Positions 33,163-41,849 of a stretch of 64,000 nt of DNA are shown here, in pieces. How positions within the stretch are numbered: the first letter of the stretch is position 1; each line of letters begins with the position of its first letter. Position numbers and translations under genes: made by a program. The stretch spans positions 20,364 to 84,363 of the forward strand of contig CAXQGL010000076.1 of the NCBI GenBank assembly GCA_964223495.1. The letters are read 5' to 3'. The notes beneath the pieces were generated by a model. That model did no database searches. It had not been told where the DNA came from and worked only from the letters and a program-made list of their open reading frames with translations. This DNA comes from UBA8752 sp964223495. Lineage in GTDB: Bacteria; Bacteroidota; Bacteroidia; Flavobacteriales_D; Sanyastnellaceae.

Positions 33163-35172
33163 TCAACAATCGTTGCCGAGCAGGCCGAGGATAAGCAACA
33201 GGTCCGCCACGCCGACGTGCTGGTCGAAATTCAGATCGGCCTCGAGAAATCCCGTCGCACCGAAGTGGTTGAGGAACTCCAGGAGGTCCTGGATCGTGAC
33301 GAGTTCATCGCCATTCAGATCTCCAGGGCACCCCCCTCCGAGCTGCTCCAAGCCGAGGATGTAGCCGTTGCAATCGTTGTCCACGCCGGAGAGTGTAGGC
33401 GGAGCACCCGGATACATGGTCGCGTCGAGGTCATTGCAGTCCATCCCCATCTCCAACGAAGCGTATGGCGGTGGCGTGCAGGAGGAATACTCGATAGGTC
33501 CCGGCTCTCCGTCCCCATCCAGATCCAGGTAGAATGGAATGGAGATGCCGTCCTCATCAATGGACTGGTCGCAATCGTTGTCGATGCCATCGCAGGGATC
33601 CGGCAATACCGGATGGATGTTCGGGTCCGCATCGTTGCAATCTCCTCCGATGTGGGCATATCCCGGCCCAGGACTGCATCCGGACACACTGCCGGTGAAC
33701 GTTCCGTATCCGTCTCCATCGGCATCCGGATAATGCATTGCTTCGTCCGTGACATCCACGAAAACCCGGTATGCATGGACCAGGCCCTGCCCCGAGACCT
33801 TGACGGTCATGCCAGCCATATTGGACCAGCCGAACCCGGTGAATTCAAGGGGCCAGGTTCCCGGACCGGGCAGGCTGTCTGCCGAGACCCAATCCACATT
33901 GTCCGGCAGGTGCACGGCGACAGGCCCTGCAACGCAGGAATCCAGGTGAACCAGAATCCGCGCAGTATCGGATGGGCATACTGTGATGAACTCGGGCCAT
34001 GCCGTCATGAAATTCGTCCTCAGGAGGAAGAGCCCCTGACTCTGGTCGGCGACGGCAATCGTACCGGATTCGAAAAAGGGATAATTGCTCCAACTCCCAC
34101 TGAACCCGGGACCTTCAAGGTCGGGCTGCGTGTCGAAGAACGCTTTTTCCTGTAGGATGGATGGCCCATCGGGATTGAAATGCTGCGCGCGGAAGCCATC
34201 GGTGTAGTTGCTCTGGAAAAGCATGGCTCCCCGCACATACAGGTTGTGGTCGGTGCCCTCCGTTCCGAGGTCCACCCCTTCGATGAGCACGGGATTGTCG
34301 AGGTCCTCCACGTTCCAGACATAGGTATGCGTTCCATCCACGAGCTCTCCCGTTTCGTCCGTCTCATCGCCTACGAAGAAATGGCGGTGATCCGGTGAGA
34401 ACCAACCCTGGTGGATGTACCCGTGGGGCTGGTGCGCGGCCGATGATATTTCCTGCATGTCGGCAGCATCGGTGACATCGACGAATCGAAAATTCGTGGC
34501 ACAGCATACTGCCGCGATGAGCCGGTCGCTGTAGGTGCTGTCGGGCCCGTCGTAGCGGATGACCTGGGCGTCGTGGACATACGCCTCGTTCCAGGAACCC
34601 GCCACACTCGGCGTATCCGGCTCCGTGAAGTCGAAGGCGAGCAACCCGCCGCTTCCATTGGTCCCGCAGACATAGGCGATGGGTTCGTCCGGAGCGACTG
34701 CGAGATTGTGTGCTTTTGAAAATCCCAACATCACGGTATCCGTCGAGAACGTGATGGGAGGCCCCATGCCGGTGTGGTTGCGCAAGCGGGTGAGATCGAA
34801 TACCTGCAACCGCGAATTGATCACTTCACTGACGACCACCATCCGGTCCTCGACCACCTTGACGTCCCTCCATAGGCTGTTGGCCAAACCGATGGTGGGG
34901 AGTTTCCCCACGATCCTCGGCATCCCCGGGTTCGTGACCTCGATGAACCAGGTGCCATTGCGCTTGCCCAGCAGAACATATTCCCTGCCATCCAAGGGGT
35001 CTGTCCATCCCCAGATGTCATTGGCCGTCATTTCCCCCGTCATGACATTTGGGACATGCGCCATCATCTCCACCTTGTGGCAGGGCCAGGTTTCGTTCAC
35101 GAAGCCGGCAATGCAATGCCCTTGGCAGGCCAAGTCACGAGGGACGAGCCAGCCAATGCAGCAAAGGGTCAT
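33163..35172 (-). CDS. large secreted beta-propeller-like (choice-of-anchor B) protein with MopE-like and dockerin-like repeats
   Basis: 669 residues from ATG 35172. The first roughly 430 residues resemble choice-of-anchor B/LVIVD beta-propeller proteins: DIWGWTDPLDGREYVLLGKR, FIEVTNPGMPRIVGKLPT, YVHDAQVIRYDGPDSTYSDR, HQGWFSPDHRHFFVGDE, DHNLYVRGAMLFQSNYTDGF. Two MopE-type metal-binding repeats follow (DCNDADPNIHPVLPDPCDG, then DCNDLDATMYPGAPPTL, each with a DNDC motif). At the end are two dockerin-like EF-hand segments (DLNGDELVTIQDLLEFLNHF and DLNFDQHVGVADLLLILGLL). Calcium-dependent surface assembly is inferred. The signal peptide is short; GTG 35211 or TTG 35196 are alternative starts. Confidence 0.75.
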   Translation of the reverse strand: MTLCCIGWLVPRDLACQGHCIAGFVNETWPCHKVEMMAHVPNVMTGEMTANDIWGWTDPLDGREYVLLGKRNGTWFIEVTNPGMPRIVGKLPTIGLANSLWRDVKVVEDRMVVVSEVINSRLQVFDLTRLRNHTGMGPPITFSTDTVMLGFSKAHNLAVAPDEPIAYVCGTNGSGGLLAFDFTEPDTPSVAGSWNEAYVHDAQVIRYDGPDSTYSDRLIAAVCCATNFRFVDVTDAADMQEISSAAHQPHGYIHQGWFSPDHRHFFVGDETDETGELVDGTHTYVWNVEDLDNPVLIEGVDLGTEGTDHNLYVRGAMLFQSNYTDGFRAQHFNPDGPSILQEKAFFDTQPDLEGPGFSGSWSNYPFFESGTIAVADQSQGLFLLRTNFMTAWPEFITVCPSDTARILVHLDSCVAGPVAVHLPDNVDWVSADSLPGPGTWPLEFTGFGWSNMAGMTVKVSGQGLVHAYRVFVDVTDEAMHYPDADGDGYGTFTGSVSGCSPGPGYAHIGGDCNDADPNIHPVLPDPCDGIDNDCDQSIDEDGISIPFYLDLDGDGEPGPIEYSSCTPPPYASLEMGMDCNDLDATMYPGAPPTLSGVDNDCNGYILGLEQLGGGCPGDLNGDELVTIQDLLEFLNHFGATGFLEADLNFDQHVGVADLLLILGLLGNDC

Positions 35173-35211
35173 GCACAACCCTTCAAGAAAGTTCAATCCG
35201 CGGCAGTTCAC

Positions 35212-35301
35212 AGTTCTGGTCAACTGGCTTAAAAATACGAATTCATCGCTTATTAAATACGTTTCGTAGTATATTTTTACACCTACGTCTCCAAATTCGT
35301 A
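35212..35301. other. AT-rich divergent promoter region
   Basis: About 90 nt, much richer in A/T than its surroundings, between the large secreted protein and the YfcH-like gene. On the minus strand TATTTTTA (35230-35237) could be a -7 box for the secreted protein. An imperfect palindrome around AAATACGTTTCGTAGTATATTT lies at about 35254-35275. Confidence 0.4.
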
Positions 35302-36279
35302 ATGCATGTTGAACCACAGTCGTGTACGGCGGTTGTTAGGGTGAACATCGGAACATTGCCAAAGCACCACTCCATTTTGGTCACTGGAGCAACGGGGCTC
35401 GTGGGCCGCGCCCTTCTGCCCGAACTGCACCGTCGCTTCCCTGAATGCAGCCTTCGCGTCCTGACGCGTCAACCCGATGGATTGCAATCCATCGAAGGCG
35501 CTCCGGTCGATGCTTTCGGTTGGGACCCGGGGGCGGAACGTATCGATGCCGCGTGCATGGACGGAGTCAAATTCGTGGTTCATCTGGCGGGGGAACCCGT
35601 CGCCCAGCGTTGGACAGAGGTGGCACGCCAACGCATCAGGGACAGCAGAATCCGATCCATCCGATTGCTTCAATCCGCTGCGGCGCGCTCTTCCGCCAAG
35701 CCCAGGATCATTTCGGCCAGTGCCATTGGCTGCTACCCGGCTGGTGACGCCATACGTACAGAGCAAGATTCATGTGGCGAAGGATTCCTGGCAGAAGTCG
35801 TTCGCGATTGGGAGGATGCGGTTCGGGCATTCGGCTCCCTGGGAGGGGGACACACCCTCTTGAGGATCGGACTGGTGCTCTCGAAACATGGAGGGGTTCT
35901 GAAGCGGTTGATCCCGCTGTATCGATTGGGACTCGGCGCACCCTTGGGGGCAGGCCTGCAGTGGCAGAGCTGGGTTCACATCGACGATCTGGTGGCGATG
36001 TTCGTCCGGGCCATCGCAGGGGACGATTTCGAAGGCGCCTTCAATGCGGTATCCCCCCATCCCATTCCCCAAAGGGAGTTCAGCCGGGCATTGGCCAGCG
36101 CCATGCACCGGCCCCATTTCCTGCCCCCGATCCCCACATGGGCTTTGAGGCTCTGGTTCGGCGAAGCTGCGGAAGCGCTGATGGCCTCGCACAGGGTTGT
36201 CCCCGAGCGATTGGAAGATGTGGGATTCACCTTTACCTACCCCCATCTCGAGGGGGCTTTGTCCTCCGCGCTTCGGTGA
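35302..36279 (+). CDS. TIGR01777-family (YfcH-like) NAD-dependent epimerase/oxidoreductase
   Basis: 325 residues. Rossmann start HSILVTGATGLVGRALLPEL, then KFVVHLAGEPVAQRWTE, RIRDSRIRSIRLLQ, RIISASAIGCYPAGDA, EGFLAEVVRDWEDAV and RIGLVLSKHGGVLKR, the usual order for YfcH/TIGR01777 short-chain reductases. The C-terminal DUF1731-type segment (LWFGEAAEALMASHRVVPER) is present. Substrate unknown in all organisms I can recall. ATG 35302 gives an extra 20 residues before the fold; GTG 35341 is the alternative. A hairpin plus T-run at 36289-36309 is its likely terminator. Confidence 0.88.
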   Translation: MHVEPQSCTAVVRVNIGTLPKHHSILVTGATGLVGRALLPELHRRFPECSLRVLTRQPDGLQSIEGAPVDAFGWDPGAERIDAACMDGVKFVVHLAGEPVAQRWTEVARQRIRDSRIRSIRLLQSAAARSSAKPRIISASAIGCYPAGDAIRTEQDSCGEGFLAEVVRDWEDAVRAFGSLGGGHTLLRIGLVLSKHGGVLKRLIPLYRLGLGAPLGAGLQWQSWVHIDDLVAMFVRAIAGDDFEGAFNAVSPHPIPQREFSRALASAMHRPHFLPPIPTWALRLWFGEAAEALMASHRVVPERLEDVGFTFTYPHLEGALSSALR

Positions 36280-36288
36280 ACACCGAAA

Positions 36289-36309
36289 CGGGACGTTCCC
36301 GGATTTTTC
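36289..36309 (+). terminator. probable terminator of the YfcH-like gene
   Basis: Short stem CGGGA/TCCCG with a 3-nt loop, followed by GATTTTTCT, 9 nt after the stop codon. Confidence 0.5.
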
Positions 36310-36440
36310 TGTTCCGTGCTGATTTGACGGCAATTCATAACGGAAATGAACCTTTTGGCACCTGTCCTGTTCTCCCCTTGACTCCGAACGAGGGGTCCTT
36401 GATCAGTAAGGTGTTTATGATCACGTTTGATTTGCTGGCG

Positions 36441-36462
36441 GCCCGGGGTTCATCCCCCGGGC
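36441..36462. other. strong GC hairpin before the photolyase gene
   Basis: Perfect 8-bp stem GCCCGGGG/CCCCGGGC with a 6-nt loop, 25 nt upstream of ATG 36488. There is no long T-run (CTGCCTCGTTT), so it may be a weak terminator or an mRNA leader structure. The rest of 36280-36487 holds only the terminator at 36289 and an 11-codon ORF of no clear meaning. Confidence 0.5.
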
Positions 36463-36487
36463 TGCCTCGTTTCCAACCCCATCAAGA

Positions 36488-37825
36488 ATGACTGAAATCG
36501 CCCTGTTCTGGCACCGCAGAGACCTGAGAATCGACGACAACAAAGGACTCGATGCGGCCCGTTCTTCCGGACTTCCGGTGGTTGGCCTATTCTGCTTCGA
36601 CCGGCACATCCTCGACCGGCTTCCGCCATTGGATCGTCGCGTCGGCTTCATCCACCACCATGTGCGCGCACTCCAGTCCCAATACGCGCAATCCGGAGGT
36701 TGCCTGTTGACCCCGTATGGAGCCCCCCTGCAGGTCTTTGCGGAGGTCCTCTCGAGCATCACCGAACAGGGTTACCGTGTGCGGGAAATCCACACCAATC
36801 GGGACTATGCTCCTTATCCCGTTCAACGGGATTCGGATGTGTCGGAATGGTGCTCCGGACAGGGGATCCAATTCCATGCCCACGAGGACCACATCATCCT
36901 GCCTCCGGAAGCGGTGCTCAAGGATGACGGCACGCCATACACGGTCTTCACACCCTACAGCAGGAAATGGCACAAAGTGCTGGACGCGGCCCATCCCTCG
37001 CCCCTCACACCGGTGGCGCCCATGTTGCACGGAAGCTGGGCGCAGGTCAGGCAGACCGCTCTGCCTTCGCTCGAGTCCATGGGTTTCGAAGCGGCCAGTG
37101 GCCATACCTCCGGTTGGGCTGCTTTCGACCGGAAACTGGATGCGGGCACCGTTTCGGCCTATGCCGAGCGGCGGGACATTCCGTCTGAAGTGGGCACCAC
37201 ACGCATGAGCCTGCACCTCCGTTTCGGAACCGTGTCCATCCGCTCCTTGGTCCAATTCGGTTTCAAACACAGTGACAAATGGCTGACAGAACTGATCTGG
37301 CGCGAGTTCTATCAGGCCATCCTCCACCATTTCCCTCACAGTGCCCATGATGCCTTCCGTCCCAAGTATGACCGGATCCCATGGCGTCAGGATGAAGCAG
37401 GCTTCGCTGCCTGGTGCGCGGGACGAACCGGCTACCCCCTGGTCGATGCCGGCATGCGCGAATTGAACGCCACCGGATTCATGCACAACAGGGTCAGAAT
37501 GGTGGTGGCGAGCTTCCTGTGCAAGCACCTGCTCGTGGACTGGCGCTGGGGCGAGCGGTATTTCGCCGAGAAACTGCTCGACTATGAGCTCGCCTCCAAC
37601 GTGGGTGGATGGCAATGGGCTTCGGGCAGCGGTTGCGATGCAGCGCCATATTTCAGGGTATTCAACCCAGAAAGCCAGATGAAGAAATTCGACCCCAAAG
37701 GAATCTATGTCAAGCGCTGGGTTCCGGAATGGGGAACAGCAGACTATGTCGCACCCATCGTTGAGCACAAATTTGCCCGACAGCGGGCCATCGACACTTA
37801 CAAAGCGGCATTGGCGGAAGTGTAA
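36488..37825 (+). CDS. deoxyribodipyrimidine photolyase (cryptochrome/photolyase family)
   Basis: 445 residues. The N-terminal alpha/beta antenna domain (about 1-130: ALFWHRRDLRIDDNKGLDAA) is followed by the helical FAD domain, with LHLRFGTVSIRSL, LIWREFYQAILHHFP, YPLVDAGMRELNATGFMHNR, RMVVASFLCKHLLVDWRWGE, YELASNVGGWQWASGSGCD and YFRVFNPESQMKKFDP. It is closest to class I CPD photolyases that reverse UV dimers with blue light; a cryptochrome or 6-4 role cannot be fully excluded. Start at ATG 36488 gives the canonical N-terminus. It is followed after 9 nt by the CoA-transferase gene. Confidence 0.92.
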   Translation: MTEIALFWHRRDLRIDDNKGLDAARSSGLPVVGLFCFDRHILDRLPPLDRRVGFIHHHVRALQSQYAQSGGCLLTPYGAPLQVFAEVLSSITEQGYRVREIHTNRDYAPYPVQRDSDVSEWCSGQGIQFHAHEDHIILPPEAVLKDDGTPYTVFTPYSRKWHKVLDAAHPSPLTPVAPMLHGSWAQVRQTALPSLESMGFEAASGHTSGWAAFDRKLDAGTVSAYAERRDIPSEVGTTRMSLHLRFGTVSIRSLVQFGFKHSDKWLTELIWREFYQAILHHFPHSAHDAFRPKYDRIPWRQDEAGFAAWCAGRTGYPLVDAGMRELNATGFMHNRVRMVVASFLCKHLLVDWRWGERYFAEKLLDYELASNVGGWQWASGSGCDAAPYFRVFNPESQMKKFDPKGIYVKRWVPEWGTADYVAPIVEHKFARQRAIDTYKAALAEV

Positions 37826-37834
37826 ATTGACCGC

Positions 37835-38953
37835 ATGCAACATGTGGCAGACGGCCCCCTTGGTGCTTCCCGCCCTTTTCAAGGCCTGCGGGTGGTCGAG
37901 CTGGCCTCCGTCCTCGCCGGTCCGCTCGTCGGCACCTTCTTCTCCGAGCTCGGCGCTGAAGTCATCAAGGTCGAACATCCCGGCAACGGCGGTGACGTGA
38001 CCCGCAACTGGCGTGCAGCAGGAGAGCCATTGGACGGGCCGAGCGCCTATTACGCCGCGGCCAACGGTCCGAAGGAAGTGAGGCTGCTCGATCTGATGAA
38101 TCCGGATGGCCGTGAAGCGCTGGACCTGCTGCTTCGGGATTCGGATATCCTGATCCAGAATTTCAAGCCGTCGAGTCTTGTCAAGCTCGGGCTGGAGCCG
38201 GCGGGTCTGGCCGCCCGACATCCACGCCTGATCCACGTCCACCTGATGGGCTTCCTGCATGAACCGGGGCGGGCCGGATACGATATGGTCGTACAGGCCG
38301 AAACCGGTTTCATGGCATTGAATGGAGAGCGGGGCCGCGCTCCCTTCAGGCTGCCTGTTGCCTTGATGGACGTACTCGCCGCACATCAAATGCGTTCGGC
38401 AGCGCTGCTCGCACTCTGGGAGCGGGAACGCGATGGTCTGGGCAGTCACCTCGAGGTCTGGTTGGACGCTTCCGGCCTGAGCGCATTGGCCAACCGCGCC
38501 ACGGAATTTCTCGTGAATGGAACGGACCCTGAACCATTGGGGGCACTGCACCCCCAGATTGCGCCGTATGGAGAGGCCTTCCAGTGCGCATGTGGCCAGC
38601 ACCTTGTGCTTTCCGTGGGGAACGACCGCCAATTCCGAGGATTGTGTTCGCTTCTGGACCTGCCGGATTTGGTCAGGGATCTCCGGTTTGGTGACAATCC
38701 CGCCCGGGTGCGCCATCGGGCCGCATTGGCTGAACAGCTGGCCCCTGCTTTCCGCCGGTTGGAGGCCGACTTCATCATGGAGCGGGCTGTGGAGACGGGC
38801 GTGCCCATCGGACGGCTGAAAAGTGTGGCGGACGCGTTGCAGGGCGAAACGGGACACTCCATGACGCACCACTTCGACCTGGAAGGTCATGCCGTGCGCA
38901 ATGTCCGACAGGTGGCCTTCCGCATTCAGCGCAACGGCAACCTGATCACGTAG
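37835..38953 (+). CDS. CaiB/BaiF-type (family III) CoA-transferase
   Basis: 372 residues. It shows PFQGLRVVELASVLAGPLVG, FFSELGAEVIKVEHPGNGG, LQNFKP-like LIQNFKPSSLVKLGLEPAG and the catalytic-Asp region RLPVALMDVLAAHQMRSAAL, the arrangement of formyl-CoA and carnitine CoA-transferases. It moves CoA between two carboxylic acids; which ones cannot be read from sequence. The upstream TAAATTGA sequence ends 4 nt before ATG 37835, a degenerate version of the local promoter pattern. The last 28 nt overlap the convergent lytic transglycosylase gene. Confidence 0.88.
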   Translation: MQHVADGPLGASRPFQGLRVVELASVLAGPLVGTFFSELGAEVIKVEHPGNGGDVTRNWRAAGEPLDGPSAYYAAANGPKEVRLLDLMNPDGREALDLLLRDSDILIQNFKPSSLVKLGLEPAGLAARHPRLIHVHLMGFLHEPGRAGYDMVVQAETGFMALNGERGRAPFRLPVALMDVLAAHQMRSAALLALWERERDGLGSHLEVWLDASGLSALANRATEFLVNGTDPEPLGALHPQIAPYGEAFQCACGQHLVLSVGNDRQFRGLCSLLDLPDLVRDLRFGDNPARVRHRAALAEQLAPAFRRLEADFIMERAVETGVPIGRLKSVADALQGETGHSMTHHFDLEGHAVRNVRQVAFRIQRNGNLIT

Positions 38954-39840
38954 TATTGGTCGTCCCCGATGGGCAGCCGTCCCGAGCGCAACCAAGGGTT
39001 CAATGTCTTGAGGGCATTGTAGCTCACGCCCCTTTCCGAAGCGAATTCGGCCAGATCGTCAATCGTATCGACCACGACCGTGTCCCGGGTTTGCAACGGC
39101 GACCACCAATCTTCCGCTTCCATCAGGAATCCGTGTGCCTCGGGGTGCTCCATCACCTGCTTGGTCGCAAACAACCGATAGACATAGCGGGCAGTCTCCT
39201 CATTGAGGTTCAAATCCCAATAGGTGTTTCCGGATTGCTCCTCCATGCGGCGGGAAAGTCCGGCCATGCCCATGTTGTAACTCGCGGCCGCGAGGATCCA
39301 ATCGCCGTAGCGTTCGTATGCCTCGTTGAGATAGGCGCATGCGGACCGCGTGGCCTTTTCCACATGGTAGCGCTCATCCACGTCACGGTCGACCCGCAAT
39401 CCGAACTCCTCTGCTGCCGGCTCCATGAATTGCCAGAATCCACGGGCATCGGAAGGCGAAACGGCATTGGCCAAGCCCGATTCAATGACGCTGAGGTATT
39501 TGAAATCCACCGGAATCCCCGAATCGACGAGGATGGGCTCCATGATGGGAAACCAACGTCCGGACCGCTTGAGGGTCAGGAGCGTACTGCTGTGACGGAA
39601 GGTGCCGATGAGCAATTCCCTTTCCATGCGCTCCCGGACCCCGACCCTCTCCAATGGCAAGAGCGTCCCCGCGAAGTCAACCCCTTCGATGATGGCTGGA
39701 GGCCGCACCTGCTGCAATGGTTCACCGCCGGTGCGGATTCCACTTGAAGAAGACTGGTCCGGATCCCCGTCCAATCCAAAGGCCAACAGGGCCAATACGC
39801 CCAGCGTTGCCGCTCCCCACCACCTGATCGCGTTGCCCAT
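38926..39840 (-). CDS. membrane-bound lytic murein transglycosylase (SLT family, MltD-like)
   Basis: 304 residues. An N-terminal hydrophobic segment (AATLGVLALLAFGL) anchors or exports it. The SLT domain covers about 95-230: FKYLSVIESGLANAVSPSDA with the catalytic Glu, RGFWQFMEPAAEEFGLRVDR, YLNEAYERYGDWILAAASYN. The C-terminal 50 residues look like a degenerate LysM (DTIDDLAEFASERGVSYNAL, TLNPWLR). It cleaves peptidoglycan glycan strands. ATG 39840 lies 2 nt after the rfbC stop, so it is the third gene of the polysaccharide-export operon. Confidence 0.9.
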   Translation of the reverse strand: MGNAIRWWGAATLGVLALLAFGLDGDPDQSSSSGIRTGGEPLQQVRPPAIIEGVDFAGTLLPLERVGVRERMERELLIGTFRHSSTLLTLKRSGRWFPIMEPILVDSGIPVDFKYLSVIESGLANAVSPSDARGFWQFMEPAAEEFGLRVDRDVDERYHVEKATRSACAYLNEAYERYGDWILAAASYNMGMAGLSRRMEEQSGNTYWDLNLNEETARYVYRLFATKQVMEHPEAHGFLMEAEDWWSPLQTRDTVVVDTIDDLAEFASERGVSYNALKTLNPWLRSGRLPIGDDQYYVIRLPLR

Positions 39841-39842
39841 GA

Positions 39843-40412
39843 TCACGTGAAGGGAGAATCGAAATCCGCGAACGCCGGTGCCGCGGCATCCTTTCCAGAA
39901 AGGAGGGGCGCATTCGTACCCCAATCGATGGCGAGATCCGGATCGTTCCAACGCAGGGCCCGCTCATGGTCAGGACTGTACACCTCCGTGCACTTGTAGC
40001 AGAACACGGTGTCGGGCTCGAGGGTCAGGAACCCATGGGCGAATCCCTCCGGCACCCAGAATTGCCAGCGGTTCTCCCCGGTGAGCATTGCCGTCTGGCA
40101 TTGCCCGTATGTGGCTGAATTCCGGCGAAGATCCACGGCCACATCAAGTGCTGCACCATGCACCACCCTCACCAATTTGCCCTGGGCCATATCCGGTACT
40201 TGGAAATGGAGGCCGCGCAGCACTCCAGCACCCGAGACAGATTCGTTGTCCTGGACGAAATGGATGGACCTGCCCAATGCCGCCTCGAAATGCTCCTTGC
40301 GCCACGTTTCCGAAAAATGACCCCGGTCATCCCCAAACTGTCGGGGCCTGACCATCATGGGACCATCAATTGCGCCCTTCCGTATCTCCAATGGGTGCGA
40401 CATCTCCACCAT
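39843..40412 (-). CDS. rfbC: dTDP-4-dehydrorhamnose 3,5-epimerase
   Basis: 189 residues, standard size. Cupin fold with RPRQFGDDRGHFSETWRKEHF, FVQDNESVSGAGVLRGLHFQ (catalytic His), VRVVHGAALDVAVDLRRNS, WVPEGFAHGFLTLEPDTVF and YKCTEVYSPDHERALRWND. It makes dTDP-4-keto-L-rhamnose for surface polysaccharides. The first ATG (40412) overlaps the stop of the export gene by one base (TGATG); ATG 40403 is also possible. No rfbA, rfbB or rfbD is present in the window, so the pathway is split elsewhere. Confidence 0.95.
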   Translation of the reverse strand: MVEMSHPLEIRKGAIDGPMMVRPRQFGDDRGHFSETWRKEHFEAALGRSIHFVQDNESVSGAGVLRGLHFQVPDMAQGKLVRVVHGAALDVAVDLRRNSATYGQCQTAMLTGENRWQFWVPEGFAHGFLTLEPDTVFCYKCTEVYSPDHERALRWNDPDLAIDWGTNAPLLSGKDAAAPAFADFDSPFT

Positions 40413-41236
40413 CAGTTACCGCCCAATACGCTGATCAATGCCACAAAACTGCTGATGGTCGTGATGAGGCTCAACACCGGACTGAGGTCGGACAGGATCT
40501 CCCGGGCATATTGCGGCAGGGGCTCCACATAGATGATGTCACCTGCCTGCACCGTCGTGTTGGCGAATTTCAATCCATCAATGGTGGAGAGGTCCAATTG
40601 GTGGATGGTCCTTCCCTGGGGTGCCCTGCGAATGAGCTTGACGTTTCTTGCGTCACCTCGTGCCCGGATCCCCCCGCTGAGTGCGAGCACTTCCAGCAGA
40701 CTCGTATTCGGGTTGACCAATGGGACAACGGAAGCCACACCGGCCTCGCCAGGAAAGACCAGCACCCGCTGATTGGTCACCTCGATGAGCGCCAGGGGAT
40801 TGACGTAATTCTCACTGTACGCTTCTTCGAGATAGGTTTCCGCCTCATCGATATTCAGTCCGGCCAGGTTCACCAGGCCCAGCTCCGGAAGGTCCACCGT
40901 GCCATCGGGCCTGACTTCATAGGCAAATCCGTTGTTGCGATTCTGGTTCTGCATGAACTGTTGGTTCATCGCTCCGCCACCGGCACCGTTGACCCCTCCT
41001 GCGGTCGTACCTGCCGTCATGGACAGCAGACGCTCCCCCTTGTTGGAGAACAACTGGAAACTGATGAGGTCATTGGGCGCAATGCGGTAGTTGACGTCCT
41101 CGATCGGATTGAAGGGATCGAATGCGAAATCGGATGGGGTCCGGAACATGATATTCCGGTTGATGGTGCAACCACCCGCGAGCACAGCCGTAAAGGCCAT
41201 CAGAATCAAACATGCGGAAAGCTGGGAACGACTCAT
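40412..41236 (-). CDS. polysaccharide export outer-membrane lipoprotein (Wza-like)
   Basis: 274 residues. Lipoprotein signal with lipobox LAGGC. Poly-export domain: NYRIAPNDLISFQLFSNKGE, FAYEVRPDGTVDLPELGLVN, LNIDEAETYLEEAYSENYVN. Then an SLBB-like part (NPNTSLLEVLALSGGIRARG, IHQLDLSTIDGLKF, VQAGDIIYVEP) and a C-terminal hydrophobic helix. A Gly/Asn/Gln-rich insert near 90-115 is unusual. It exports polysaccharide through the outer membrane together with a Wzc-like kinase not seen here. ATG 41236 lies 4 nt after TATTTTCG. First gene of an operon with rfbC and the lytic transglycosylase. Confidence 0.9.
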   Translation of the reverse strand: MSRSQLSACLILMAFTAVLAGGCTINRNIMFRTPSDFAFDPFNPIEDVNYRIAPNDLISFQLFSNKGERLLSMTAGTTAGGVNGAGGGAMNQQFMQNQNRNNGFAYEVRPDGTVDLPELGLVNLAGLNIDEAETYLEEAYSENYVNPLALIEVTNQRVLVFPGEAGVASVVPLVNPNTSLLEVLALSGGIRARGDARNVKLIRRAPQGRTIHQLDLSTIDGLKFANTTVQAGDIIYVEPLPQYAREILSDLSPVLSLITTISSFVALISVLGGN

Positions 41237-41240
41237 GTTG

Positions 41241-41248
41241 CGAAAATA
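41241..41248 (-). promoter_or_regulatory. -7-like box for the polysaccharide export operon
   Basis: TATTTTCG on the minus strand, 4 nt before ATG 41236. Confidence 0.45.
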
Positions 41249-41295
41249 CATCCACCACACCGGGCGGGAATTGGCAACAAACCGGTTTGTCCAAG

Positions 41296-41303
41296 TATTT
41301 TCA
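41296..41303 (+). promoter_or_regulatory. -7-like box for the GNAT-mltG pair
   Basis: TATTTTCA ends 6 nt before ATG 41310; it is divergent from the export-operon box. Confidence 0.4.
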
Positions 41304-41309
41304 CCGTCC

Positions 41310-41849
41310 ATGGCTTTGCCCCACGATTTGCTCCGGAACGGCCCCACCCGTTTGCGTGCCCTGGAACCGGAGGATGTGGAGTGGTTGATGCGATGGGAGA
41401 ATGCGCCGGACCACTGGGAGGTCAGTGGCACCACTGCGCCCTTTTCAAGGACGGCCTTGGAAGCCCTGTGCAAGGGACATCAGGACATCTATACCGAAGG
41501 CCAGTTGCGCTGGATCATCGAGGAACGCGCCAAGCCCGTGGGAGCCGTGGACCTCTATGATTTCTCGAGCCTGCACCAACGCAGTGGCATTGGCATCCTC
41601 GTGGACCCCGGTCACCGCGGTAAAGGCACGGCCGGTAGGGCACTGGACATTGCCGTGAAGCATGCCCGCGATGTGCTGCTGCTGCATTCCCTGCACGCCG
41701 AGGTCCATGCCGACCATGATGCCAGTGTCCACCTGTTCCAATCTGCGGGGTTCTCGAAAGTCGGACACTATGCGGACTGGACCAGGACAAAGCAGGGCTG
41801 GATGGACGTCGCCCTGTTCCAACTCACCTTCAATGAACAGGGAGCATGA
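41310..41849 (+). CDS. GNAT family N-acetyltransferase
   Basis: 179 residues. An acetyl-CoA-dependent GNAT fold of the RimJ/SpeG type: LRALEPEDVEWLMRWENAPD, LRWIIEERAKPVGAVDLYDF, GIGILVDPGHRGKGTAGRAL (acetyl-CoA loop R/GxGxxG/A) and ASVHLFQSAGFSKVGHYADW. Acceptor unknown; spermidine or protein N-termini are possibilities. ATG 41310 was chosen over the longer open frame upstream, which runs over the divergent promoter. It overlaps mltG by 4 nt. Confidence 0.9.
   Translation: MALPHDLLRNGPTRLRALEPEDVEWLMRWENAPDHWEVSGTTAPFSRTALEALCKGHQDIYTEGQLRWIIEERAKPVGAVDLYDFSSLHQRSGIGILVDPGHRGKGTAGRALDIAVKHARDVLLLHSLHAEVHADHDASVHLFQSAGFSKVGHYADWTRTKQGWMDVALFQLTFNEQGA

Noticed and set aside
33163..35172. Cellulosome component, suggested by dockerin-like repeats
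   Set aside because: No glycosidase or cohesin in the window; such repeats also occur in unrelated secreted proteins.
36587..38995. 802-codon frame on the minus strand
   Set aside because: Antisense to photolyase and CoA-transferase, both of which have full family motifs.
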